From Zygnema cylindricum (lineage: Eukaryota; Streptophyta; Zygnematophyceae; Zygnematales; Zygnemataceae), in contig JBBHKE010000102.1 of the NCBI GenBank assembly GCA_037447655.1, forward strand, positions 250,128 to 314,127: a DNA stretch of 64,000 bases, written 5' to 3'. The position numbers and the translations under genes are program-made. The notes beneath the pieces are model-generated. The model saw nothing but the letters and a program-made list of their open reading frames with translations. It was not told the DNA's origin and did not search any database. Below, in pieces: positions 33,124 to 45,600 of this stretch (positions are counted from its first letter, which is position 1; each line of letters starts with the position of its first letter).

Positions 33124-35169
33124 TTGTAACAAAAAAGGTTTATTGTTCGCGGTCACAAAAAGAGGTAAAATAAACCTCGAACCATGTTTATAACACAAGT
33201 TTGTGTTTGCGCTAACAACAATAGTGGTAAAAAACTCTTTATATTGTTAACGGTCACAAAAATAGTAAAAAAAAATCCTAAATCATGTTCCTAACACAAA
33301 TTTGAGTTTTCGCTAACAAAGATACGTGTAACAAACAACGTTTATTGTTCGTGGTCACAAAGCGAGGTAAAATAAACTCTGAACCATGTTTATAACACAA
33401 GTTTGTAACAACAGTAGTGGTAAAAAACTCTTTATATTGTTAACGCTCACAAAAATAGTTAAAAAAAACCCTAAACCATTATCGTAACACAATTTTGAGT
33501 TTGCGCTAAAAAAGATATTTGTAACAAACAACGTTTATTGTTCCCGGTCACAAAAGGAGGTAAAATAAACTCCGAACCATGTTTATAACACAAGTTTGTG
33601 TTTGCGCTAAGAACAATAGTGGTAAAAAACTCTTTATATTGTTAACGCTCACAAAAATAGTAAAAAAAAAAACCTAAACCATTATCGCAACACAATTTTG
33701 AGTTTTCGCTAATAAAGATATGTGTAACAAACAACGTCTATTGTTCGCGATCACAAAAAGATGTAAAATAAACTCCAAACCATCTTTATAACACAAGTTT
33801 TTGTTTGCGCTAACAACAATAGTGGTAACAAACACTTTATATTGTTAACGCTCACAAAAATATTTAAATAAACCCTAAACAATGTTTCTAACACAAATTT
33901 GAGTTTGCGCTAACAAAGATATTTGTAACAAACAACGTTTATTGTTTGTGGTCATAAAGTGAGGTAAAAAAAACTCTAAATCATATTTATATCACAAGTT
34001 TGTGTTTGCGCTAACAACAATAGTGGTAACAAACACTTTATGTTGTTAACACTCATAAAATATTAAAAAAAACCCTAAACCATGTTTCTAACACAAATTT
34101 GAGTTTGCGCTAACAAAGATATTTGTAACAAAAAAGGTTTATTGTTCGCAGTCACAAAAAGAGGTAAAATAAACCTCAAACAATGTTTAAAACACAAGTT
34201 TGTGTTTGCGCTAACAACAATAGTGGTAAAAAACTCTTTATATTGTTAACGCTCACAAAAATAGTGTTAAAAAAATACTAAACCATGTTCCTAACACAAA
34301 TTTGAGATTACGCTAACAAAGATATTTGTAACAAACAATGTTTATCATTCGCGGTCACAAAAATAGGTAAAATATACTCCGAACCATGTTTATATCACAA
34401 ATTTGTGTTTGCGCTAACAACTGTAGTGGTAAAAAACTCTTTATATTGTTAACGCTCACAAAAATAGTTAAAAAAAATCCTAAACCATGTTCCTTACACA
34501 AATTTGAGTTTGCGCTAACAAAGATATTTGTAACACAACGTTTATTGTTGTGGTCACAAAAAGAGATAAAATAAACTCCGAACCATGTTTATAACACAAG
34601 TTTGTGTTTGTGCTAACAACAATAGTGGTGAAAAACTCTATATATTGTTAACGGTGACAAAAATAGATAAAAAATCCCCTAAACCATGTTCAGAACACAA
34701 ATTTGAGTTTGCGCTAAAAAAGATATTTGTAACAAACAACGTTTATTGTTCCCGATCACAAAAGAAGGTAAAATAAACTCCGAACCATGTTTATAACACA
34801 AGTTTGTGTTTGTGCTATCAACAATAGTGGTAAAAAATTCTTTATATTGTTAACGCTCACAAAAATAGTTAAAATAAACCCTAAACCATGTTTCTAACAC
34901 AAATTTGAGTTTGCCCTAACAAAGATATTTGTAAGAAACAACGTTTATTGTTCGCGATCACAAAAAGAGTTAAAATAAACTCCGAACCATCTGTATAACA
35001 CAAGTTTATGTTTGCGCTAACAATAATAGTGGTAGCAAACACTTTATATTGTTAACCCTCACAAAAAATATTTAAAAAAACCCTCAACCATGTTTCTAGC
35101 ACAAATTTGAGTTTGCGCTAACAAAGATATTTGTAACAAACAACGTTTATTGTTCGCGGTCACAAAAAG
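33124..35169. repeat. ~2-kb array segment, copy 2
   Basis: Partner of 29517-31560. Differences seen are a few substitutions and one A insertion near 35068. The junction at 35169 is out of phase with the dimer. Confidence 0.8.
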
Positions 35170-37009
35170 AGTGAGTTTCTGCTAACAAAGATATGTGTAA
35201 CAAACAATGTTTATTGTTCGCGATCACAAAAAGAGGTAAAATAAACTCCAAACCATCTTTTTAACACAATTTTGTGTTTGCGCTAACAATAATAGTGGGA
35301 AAAAACTCTTTATTTTGTTAACGCTCATAAAAATAGTGAAAAAAAACCCTAAACCATGTTTCTAACATAAATTTGAGTTTCTGCTAACAAAGATATGTGT
35401 AACAAACAATGTTTATTGTTCGCGATCACAAAAAGAGGAAAAATAAATTCCGAACCATTTTTATAATACAAGTTTGTGTTTGTGCTAACAACATTAGTGG
35501 TTAAAAACTCTTTATATTGTTAACGCTCACAAAAATAGTGTAAAAAAAAATCCTAAACCATGTTCCTAATACAAATTTGAGTTTACGCTAACAAAAATAT
35601 TTGTAACAAACAATGTTTATCGTTCGCGGTCACAAAAATAGGTAAAATATACTCCAAACCATGTTTATAACACAAATTTGTGTTTGCGCTAAAAACTATA
35701 GTTGTAAAAAACTCTTTATATTGTTAACGCTCACAAAAATAGTTAAAAAAAATCCTTAACCATGTTCCTAACATAAATTTGAGTTTGCGCTAACAAAGAT
35801 ATTTGTAACAAACAACGTTTATTGTTCGTGGTCTCAAAAAGAGATAAAATAAACTCCGAACCATGTTTATAACACAAGTTTGTGTTTGTGCTAACAACAA
35901 TAGTGGTAAAAAACTCGTTATATTGATAACTCTCACAAAAATAGATAAGAAAAACCCTAAACCATGTTCGTAACACAATTTTGAGTTTGCGCTAAAAAAG
36001 ATATTTGTAACAAACAACATTTATTGTTCCCGGTCACAAAAGGAGGTAAAATAAACTCCGAACCATGTTTATAACACAAGTTTGTAACAACAATAGTGGT
36101 GAAAAACTCTTTATATTATTAACGCTCACAAAAATAGTTAAAAAAAACCCTAAACCATGTTTGTAACACAATTTTGAGTTTGCGCTAAAAAAGATATTTG
36201 TAACAAACAACGTTTATTGTTCCCGGTCACAAAAGGAGGTAAAATAAACTCCGAACCATGTTTATAACACAAGTTTGTGTGTGGCAAAAAACTCTATATA
36301 TTGTAAATGCTCATAAAAATAGTTAAAAAAAATCCTAAACCATGTTCCTAACACAAATTTGAGTTTTCGCTAATAAAGATATGTGTAACAAACAATGTTT
36401 ATTGTTCGCGATCACAAAAGGAGGTAAAATAAACTCCTAACCATCTTTATAACACAAGTTTGTGTTTGCGCTAACAACAATAGTGGAATCAAACACTTAA
36501 TACTGTTAACGCTCACAAAAATATTTAAATATACCCTAAACCATGTTTCTAACATAAATTTGAGTTTGCCCTAACAAAGATATTTGTAACAAACAACGTT
36601 TATTGTTTGCGGTCACAAAAAAGGGTAAAATAAACTCTGAATCATATTTATATTACAAGTTTGTGTTTGCGCTAACAACAATAGTGGTAACAAACACTTT
36701 ATATTGTTAAAACTCACAAAAATATTAAAAAAAACCCTAAACCCTATTTCTAACACAAATTTGAGTTTGCGCTAACAAAGATATTTGTAACAAAAAAGGT
36801 TTATTGTTCGTGGTCACAAAAAGAGGAAAAATAAATTCCGAACCATTTTTATAATACAAGTTTGTGTTTACGCTAACAACATTAGTGGTAAAAAACTCTT
36901 TATATTGTTAACGCTCACAAAAATAGTTAAAAAAAACCCTAAACCATGTTCGTAACACAATTTTGAGTTTGCCTTAAAAAAGATATTTTTAACAAACAAC
37001 GCTTATTGT

Positions 37010-38000
37010 TCCCGGTCACAAAACAAGGTAAAATAAACTCTAAACCATGTTTGTAACACAAGTTTGTGTTTGTGCTAACAACAATAGTGGCAAAAACCTC
37101 TATATATTGTTAATGCTCACAAAAATAGTTAAAAAAAATCCTAACCATGTTGTTAACACAAATTTGAGTTTGCGCTAACAAAGATATGTGTAACAAACCA
37201 CGTTTATTGTTCGGGATCACAAAAAGAGGTAAAATAAACTCCAAACCATCTTTTTAACACAAGTTTGTGTTTGGGCTAACAACAATAGTGGTTTAAAACA
37301 CTTTATATTGTTAACGCTCACAAAAATAGTTAAATAAACCCTAAACCATGTTTTTAACACAAATTTGAGTTTGCCCCAAAAAAGATATTTGTAACAAACA
37401 ACGTTTATTGTTAACGGTCACAAAAAGAGGAAAAATTAACTCTGAATCAAATTTCTATCACAAGTTTGTGTTTCCGCTAACAACAATAGTGGTAACAAAT
37501 ACTTTATATTATTAACACTCACAAAAATATTAAAAAAATCCATAAACCATGTTTCTAACACAAATTTGAGATTGCGCTAACAAAGATATTTGTAAAAAAA
37601 AAAGTTTATTGTTCGGAGTCACAAAAAGGGGTAAAATAAGTTCTGAACCATGTTAACAACACAAGTTTGTGTTAGCGCTAACAACAATAGTGGTAAAAAA
37701 CTCTTAATATTGTTAAGGCTCACAAAAATAGTGTTAAAAAAAATCCTAAACCATGTTCCTAACACAAATTAAAGTTTACGCTAACAAAAATATTTGTAAC
37801 AAACAACGTTTATCGTTCGCGGTCACAAAAATAGGTAAAATATACTCCGAACCATGTTTATAACACAAATTTGTGTTTGCGCTTACAACTATAGTGGTAA
37901 ATAACTCTTTATATTGTTAACGCTCACAAAAATAGATAAAAAAAACGCTAAACCATGTTATAACACAATTTTGAGTTTGCGCTAACAAAGATATTTGTAA
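37010..38000. repeat. ~1-kb array segment, partner at 40350-41335
   Basis: Shares rare variants with 40350-41335 at an offset of ~3343 (GGGCTAACAACAATAGTGGTT, TTGCCCCAAAAAAG, AACACAAATTAAAG). Nearby 36.0-36.4 kb also matches 39.75-40.1 kb at an offset of ~3743, so the 35.6-41.3 kb region is a mosaic of duplications. Confidence 0.7.
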
Positions 38001-41000
38001 CAAACAACATTTATTGTTCCCGGTCACAAAAGGAGGTAAAATAAACTCCGAACCATGTTTATAATACAAGTTTGTGTTTGGGCTAACAACAATAGTGGTA
38101 AAAAACTCTATATATTGTTGATGCTATAGTTAAAAAAAATCCTAAACCATGTTCCTAACACAAATATGAGTTTACGCTAACAAAAATATAAGTAACAAAC
38201 AACGTATATTGTTCGTGGTCACAAAAGGAGGTAAAATAAACTCCGAACCATGTTTATAACACAAGATTGTGTTTGTGCTAACAACAATAGTGGTAAAAAA
38301 CTCTTTATATTGTTACCGCTCACAAAAATAGTTAAAAAAAATCCTAAACCATGTTCCTAACACAAATATGAGTTTGCGCTAAAAAAGACATTTGTAACAA
38401 AAAACGTTTATAGTTCTCGGTCACAAAAGGAGGTAAAATAAACCCTGAACCATGTTTATAACACAAGTTTGTGTTTGCACTAACAACAATAGTGGCAAAA
38501 AAACTTTATATATTGTTAATGCTCACAAAAAAAGTAAAAAAAAATTATAAAACCATGTTCTAACACAAATTTGAGTTTTTGCTAACAAAGATATGTGTAA
38601 CAAACAATGTTTATTGTTCGCGATCACAAAAAGAGGTAAAATAAACTCCAAACCATCTTTTATTGTTAACGCTCATAAAAATAGTGAAAAAAAACCCTAA
38701 ACCATGTTTCTAACACAAATTTGAGTTTGCGCTAACGAAGATATTTGTAATAAACAACATTTATTGTTCATAGTCACAAAAAGAGGTAAAATAAGCTCCG
38801 AACCATGTTTATAACACAAGTTTGTATTTGCGCAACAATAGTGGTAACAAACACTTTATGTTGTTAACGCTCACAAAAATAGTTAAAAAAGTCCTAAACC
38901 ATGTTTCTAACACAAATTTGAGTTTGCACTAACAAAGATATTTGTAATAAACATTGTTTATTGTTCACAGTCACAAAAACAGGTAAAATAACTCCTAATC
39001 ATGTTTATAATGCAAGTTTGTGTTTGTGCTAACAACAATATTGGTAGCAAACTCTTTATATTGTTAACACTCACAAAAATAATTAAAAAATCCCTAAACC
39101 ATGTTTTAACACATATTTGAGTTTTCCCTAACAAAGAAATTTGTAACAAACAACGTTTATTGTTCGCGGTCACAAAAAGAGGTAAAATAAATTCCGAACC
39201 ATGTTTATAATACAAGTTTGTGTTTGTGCTAACAACAATAGTGGTAGCAAACTCTTTATATTGTTAACGATCCCAAAAATATTATAAAAAAACCCTAAAC
39301 CATGTTTCTAACACAAATTTGATTTTGCGCTAACAAAGATATTTGTAACAAAAAAGGTTTATTGTTCGCGGTCACAAAAAGAGGAAAAATAAATTCCGAA
39401 CCATTTTTATAATACAAGTTTGTGTTTTCGCTAACAACATAAGTGGTAAAAAACTCTTTATATTGTTAACGCTCACAAAAATAGTGTAAAAAAAAATCCT
39501 AAACCATGTTCCTAACACAAATTTGAGTTTACGCTAACAATAATATTTGTAACAAACAACGTTTATCGTTCCCGGTCACAAAAATAGGTAAAATATACTC
39601 CCAACCATGTTTATAACACAAATTTGTGTTTGCGCTAAAAACTATAGTTGTAAAAACTCGTTATATTGTTAACTCTCACAAAAATAGATAAGAAAAACCC
39701 TAAACCATGTTTGTAACACAATTTTGAGTTTGCGCTAAAAAAGATATTTGTAACAAACAACGTTTATTGTTCCCGGTCACAAAAGGAGGTAAAATAAACT
39801 CCGAACCATGTTTATAACACAAGTTTGTAACAACAATAGTGGTGAAAAACTCTTTATATTATTAACGCTCACAAAAATAGTTAAAAAAAACCCTAAACCA
39901 TGTTTGTAACACAATTTTGAGTTTGCGCTAAAAAAGGTATTTGTAACAAACAACGTTTATTGTTCCCGGTCACAAAAGAAGGTAAAATAAACTCCGAACC
40001 ATGTTTATAACACAAGTTTGTGTGTGGCAAAAAACTCTATATATTGTAAATGCTCACAAAAATAGTTAAAAAAAATCCTAAACCATGTTCCTAACACAAG
40101 TTTGAGTTTTCGCTAATAAAGATATTTGTAACAAACAATGTTTATTGTTCGTGGTCACAAAAGAAGGTAAAATAAACTCCGAACCATGTTTATAACACAA
40201 GTTTGTGTTTGTGCTAACAACAATAGTGGTAAAAAACTCTTTATATTGTTAACACTCACAAAAATAGTTAAAAAAAACCCTAAACAATGTTCGTAACACA
40301 ATTTTGAGTTTGCGTTAAAAAAGATATTTGTAACAAACAACGCTTATTGTTTCCGGTCACAAAACGAGGTAAAATAAACTCTAAACCATGTTTATAACAC
40401 AAGTTTGTGTTTGGGCTAACAACAATAGTGGCAAAAAACTCTATATATTGTTAATGCTCACAAATATAGTTAAAAAAAATCCTAAACCATGTTCCTAACA
40501 CAAATTTGAGTTTGCGCTAACAAAGATATGTGTAACAAACAACGTTTATTGTTCGGGATAACAAAAAGAGGTAAAATAAACTCCAAACCATCTATTTAAC
40601 ACAAGTTTGTGTTTGGGCTAACAACAATAGTGGTTATAAACACTTCATATTGTTAACGCTCACAAAAATAGTTAAATAAACCCTAAACCATGTTTTTAAC
40701 ACAAATTTGAGTTTGCCCCAAAAAAGATATTTGTAACAAACAACGTTTATTGTTAACGGTCACAAAAAGAGGAAAAATTAACTCTGAATCAAATTTCTAT
40801 CACAAGTTTGTGTTTCCGCTAACAACAATAGTGGTAACAAATACTTTATATTATTAACACTCACAAAAATATTAAAAAAATCCATAAACCATGTTTCTAA
40901 CACAAATTTGAGATTGCGCTAACAAAGATATTTGTAAAAAAAAAAGTTTATTGTTCGCAGTCACAAAAAGAGGTAAAATAAGTTCCGAACCATGTTAACA

Positions 41001-42508
41001 ACACAAGTTTGTGTTTGCGCTAACAACAATAGTGGTAAAAAACTCTTAATATTGTTAACGCTCACAAAAATAGTGTTAAAAAAAAATCCTAAACCATGTT
41101 TCTAACACAAATTAAAGTTTACGCTAACAAAAATGTTTGTAACAAACAACGTTTATCGTTCGCGGTCACAAAAATAGGTAAAATATACTCCGAACCATGT
41201 TTATAACACAAATTTGTGTTTGCGCTAACAACTATAGTGGTAAAAAACTCTTTATATTGTTAACGCTCACAAAAATAGATAAAAAAAACGCTAAACCATG
41301 TTATAACATAATTTTGAGTTTGCGCTAAAAAAGATATTTGTAACAAACAACGTTTATTGTTCCCGGTCACAAAAGGAGGTAAAATAAACTCTGAACCATG
41401 TTTGTAACACAAGTTGGTGTTTGGGCTAACAACAATAGTGGTAAAAACCTCTATATATTGTTGATGCTCACAAATATAGTTAAAAAAAATCCTAAACCAT
41501 GTTCCTAACACAAATTTGAGTTTTCGCTAACAAAGATATATGTAACAAACAACATTTATTGTTCGCGATCACAAAAAGAGTTAAAATAAACTTCGAACCA
41601 TCTTTATAACACAAGTTTGTGTTATCTTTAACAACAATAGTGGTAACAAACACTTTATATTGTTAACCCTCACAAAAATATTTAAATAAACCCTAAACCA
41701 TGTTTCTAACACAAATATGAGTTTGCCCTAACAAAGATATTTGTAACAAACAACGTTTATTGTTCGAGGTCACAAAAAGAGGTAAAATAAACTCTGAATC
41801 ATATTTATAACACAAGTTTGTGTTTGCGCTAAAAACAATAGTGGTAACAAACACTTTATATTGTTAACACTCACAAATATATACAAAAAAAACCCTAAAC
41901 CATGTTTCTAACACAAATTTGAGTTTGCGCTTACAAAGATATTTGTAACAAAAAAGGTTTATTGTTCGCAGTCACAAAAAGAGGTAAAATAAACCTCGAA
42001 CCATGTTTATAACACAAGTTTGTGTTTGCGCTAACAACAATAGTAATAAAAAACTCTTTATATTGTTATCGCACACAAAAATAGTTTAAAAAAATCCTAA
42101 ACCATGTTTCTAACACAAATTTAAGTTTGCGCTAACAATGATATTTGTAGCAAACAGTGTTTAATGTTCGCAGTCACAAAAAGAGAAAAAATAAACTCCA
42201 AACCATGTTTATAACCCAAGTTTGTGTTTGCGCTAGCAACAATAGTGGTAACAAACAATTTATATTGTTAAAGCTCACCAAAATAGTTAAAAAAAACCCT
42301 AAACCATGTTTTTAACACAAATATGAGCTGCGCTAACAAAGATATTTGTAACTAACAACGTTTATTGTTCGCAGTCACAAAAAAAGGAAAAATAAACACT
42401 GAATCATGTTTATAACACAATTTTGTGTTTGCACTAACAACAATAGTGGTAACAAACACTTTATATTGTTGACGCTCACGAAAATAGTTAATAAAAACCC
42501 TAAACCTT

Positions 42509-42627
42509 GTTGCGTCTGTGTACGCATATGGAGGATGCATTTCATATGATTGTTCGTCGACCTATTTTTGCTTAGCTTCTTGCATGATAGTTTGGGTCGC
42601 TTCTGCGGTCTATTTTAGACCAAAGAA
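42509..42627. other. 119-bp foreign insert in satellite
   Basis: Sequence with no similarity to the monomers (from GCGTCTGTGTACGCATATGG to GACCAAAGAAC) replaces the end of an A and the start of a B monomer. No ORF or family recognised; flanks show no duplication. Confidence 0.75.
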
Positions 42628-45600
42628 CAACATTAACAACACAAGCTTATGTTTTCGCTAACAACAATTTTGGTAAAAAACTCTTTATATTGTTAACGCT
42701 TACAAAAATAGTTAAAAAAAACCCTAAACCATGTTTCTAACACAAAGTTGAGTTTGCGCTAACAAAGATATTTGTAACAAACAACGTTTGTTGTTTGCTG
42801 TCACAAAAATAGGTAAATTAAACTCCGAACCATGTTTATAACACAAGTTTGTGTTTGCGCTAACAACTATAGTGGTAAAAAACTCTTTATATTGTTAACG
42901 CCAACAAAAATAGTTAAAAGAAACCCTAAACCATGTTTATAAGTCAAATTTGAGATTGCCCTACCAAAGATATTTGTAACAAACAACGTTTATTGTTCGC
43001 AATCACAAAAAGAGGTAAAATAAACTTTGAAACCATGTTTATAACACAAGTTTGTGATTGCGCTTACAACAATAGTGGTAACAAACACTTTATATGGATA
43101 AAGCTCACCAATAAAGTTAAAAAAAACCCGAAACCATGTTTCTAACACAAATTTGAGTTTGTGCTAACAAAGATATTTATAACAAAAAAAAATTATTGTT
43201 CGCGGTCACAAAAAGTTGTAATATAAACCTCGAACCATGATTATAACACAAGTTTGTGTTTGCGCTAACAACAATAGTGGTAAAAAACTCTTTATATTGT
43301 TATCGCTCACAAAAATAGTTTAAAAAAACCCTAAGCCATGTTTCAAACACAAATTTGAGTTTGCGCTAACAATGATATTTGTAGCAAACAACGTTTATTG
43401 TTCGCAATCACAAAAAGAGGAAAAATAAACTCCAAACCATGTTTATAACCCAAGTTTGTGTTTGCGCTAGCAACAATAGTGGTAACAAACACTTTATATT
43501 GTTAAAGCTCACCAAAATAGTTAAAAAAAACCAAAAACCATGTTTTTAACACAAATTTGAGTATGTGCTTATAAAGATATTTGTAACAAACAACGTGTAT
43601 TGCTCGCGGTCACAAAAAGAGGTAAAATAAGCTCTGAACCATGTTAATAACACAATTTTTGTGTTTGCGCTAACAACAATAGTGGTAACAAACACTATAA
43701 ATTGTTAACGCTCACAAAAACAGTTAAAAAAACCCTAAACCATGTTTTAACACAAATTTGAGTTTGCGTTAACAAAGATATTTGTAACAAACAATGTTTA
43801 TTGTTCGCAGTCACAAAAAGAGGTAAAATAAACTTCGAAACCATGTTTATAACACAATTTTGTGTTTGCACTAACAACAATAGTGGTAACAAACACTATA
43901 TATTGTTAACGCTCACAAAAACAGTTAAAAAAACCCTAAACCATGTTTTAACACAAATTTGAGTTTTCGCTAATAAAGATATGTGTAACAAACAATGTTT
44001 ATTGTTCGCAATCACAAAAAGAGATAAAATAATCTCCGAACAATGTTTATAACACAAGTTTCTTTTTGCGCTAACAACAATAGTGGTAAAAAACTCTTTA
44101 TATTGTTAACGCTCCTAAAAATAGTTAAAAAAACTCCTAAACCATGTTTCTGACACAAATTTGAGTTTGCGCTAACTAATATATTTGTAACAAACAATGT
44201 TTATTGTTCGCGATCACAAAAAGAGGTAAAATAAACTCCGAACCATATTTATAACACAAGTTTGTGTTTGCGCTAACAACAATAGTGGTAAAACAATCTT
44301 TATATTGTTAACACTCACAAAAATAGTTAAAAAAACTCCTAAACCATGTTTCTAACACAAATTTGAGTTTGCGCTAACAAAGATATGTGTAACAAACAAC
44401 GTTTATTGTTCGCGATCAAAAAAAGAGGTAAAATAAACTCCGAACCATGTTTATAACACAAGTTTCTTTTTGCGCTAACAACAATAGTGGTAAAAAACCC
44501 TTTATATTGTTATTGCTCAAAAAAATAGTTGAAAAAACTTCTTAACCATGTTTCTGACACAAATTTGAGTTTGCACTAACAAATATATTTGTAACAAACA
44601 ACGTTTATTGTTCGCGATCACAAAAAGAGGTAAAATAATCTTTGAACATTGTTTATAACACAAGTTTCTTTTTGCGCTAACAACAATAGTGGTAAAAAAC
44701 TCTTTATATTGTTAACGCTCACAAAAATAGTGAAAATAATCCCTAAACCATGTTTCTAACACAAATTTGAGTTTGCGCTAACAAATATATTTGTAACAAA
44801 CAATGTTTATTGTTCGCAATCACAAAAAGAGGTAAAATAAACTCCGAACCATGTTTAAAACACAAGTTTCTTTTTGCCCTAACAACAATAGTGGTAAAAA
44901 ACTCTTTATATTGTTAACGCTCACAAAAATAGTTAAAAAAAATCCTAAACCATGTTCCTAACACAAATTTGAATTTGCCCTAACAAAGATATGTGTAACA
45001 AACAACGTTTATTCTTCGCGATCACAAAAAAAGGTAAAATAAACTCTGAACCATGTTTATAACACAAGTTTGTGTTTGCGCTAACAACAATAGTGGTAAA
45101 AAACTCTTTATATTGTTAAAGCTCACAAAAAAAAAACCCTAAATCATGTTTCTAACACAAATTTGAGTTTGTGCTAACAAAGATATTTGTACAAACAACG
45201 TTTATTGTTCGCGGTCACAAAAAGAGGTAAAATAAACTCCGACCATGTTTATAACACAAGTAATTGTTTGGGCTAAAAACAATAATGATAACAAACACTT
45301 TAAATTATTAACGCTAACAAAAATAATTACAAAAAAAAAACCAAAAACCATGTTTCTAACACAAATTTGAGTTTGTGCTAACAAATATATGTGTAACAAA
45401 CAATGTTTATTGTTCGGGGTCACATAAAGAAGTAAAATAAATTATGAACCATGTTTGTAACACAATTTTGTGATTGCGCTAACAACAATAGTGGTAACAA
45501 ACACATTATATTGTTAAAGCTCACAAAAATAGTTAGAAAAACTCAAACCATGTTTCTAACACAAATTTGACTTTGCGCTAACAACGATATTTGTGACAAA

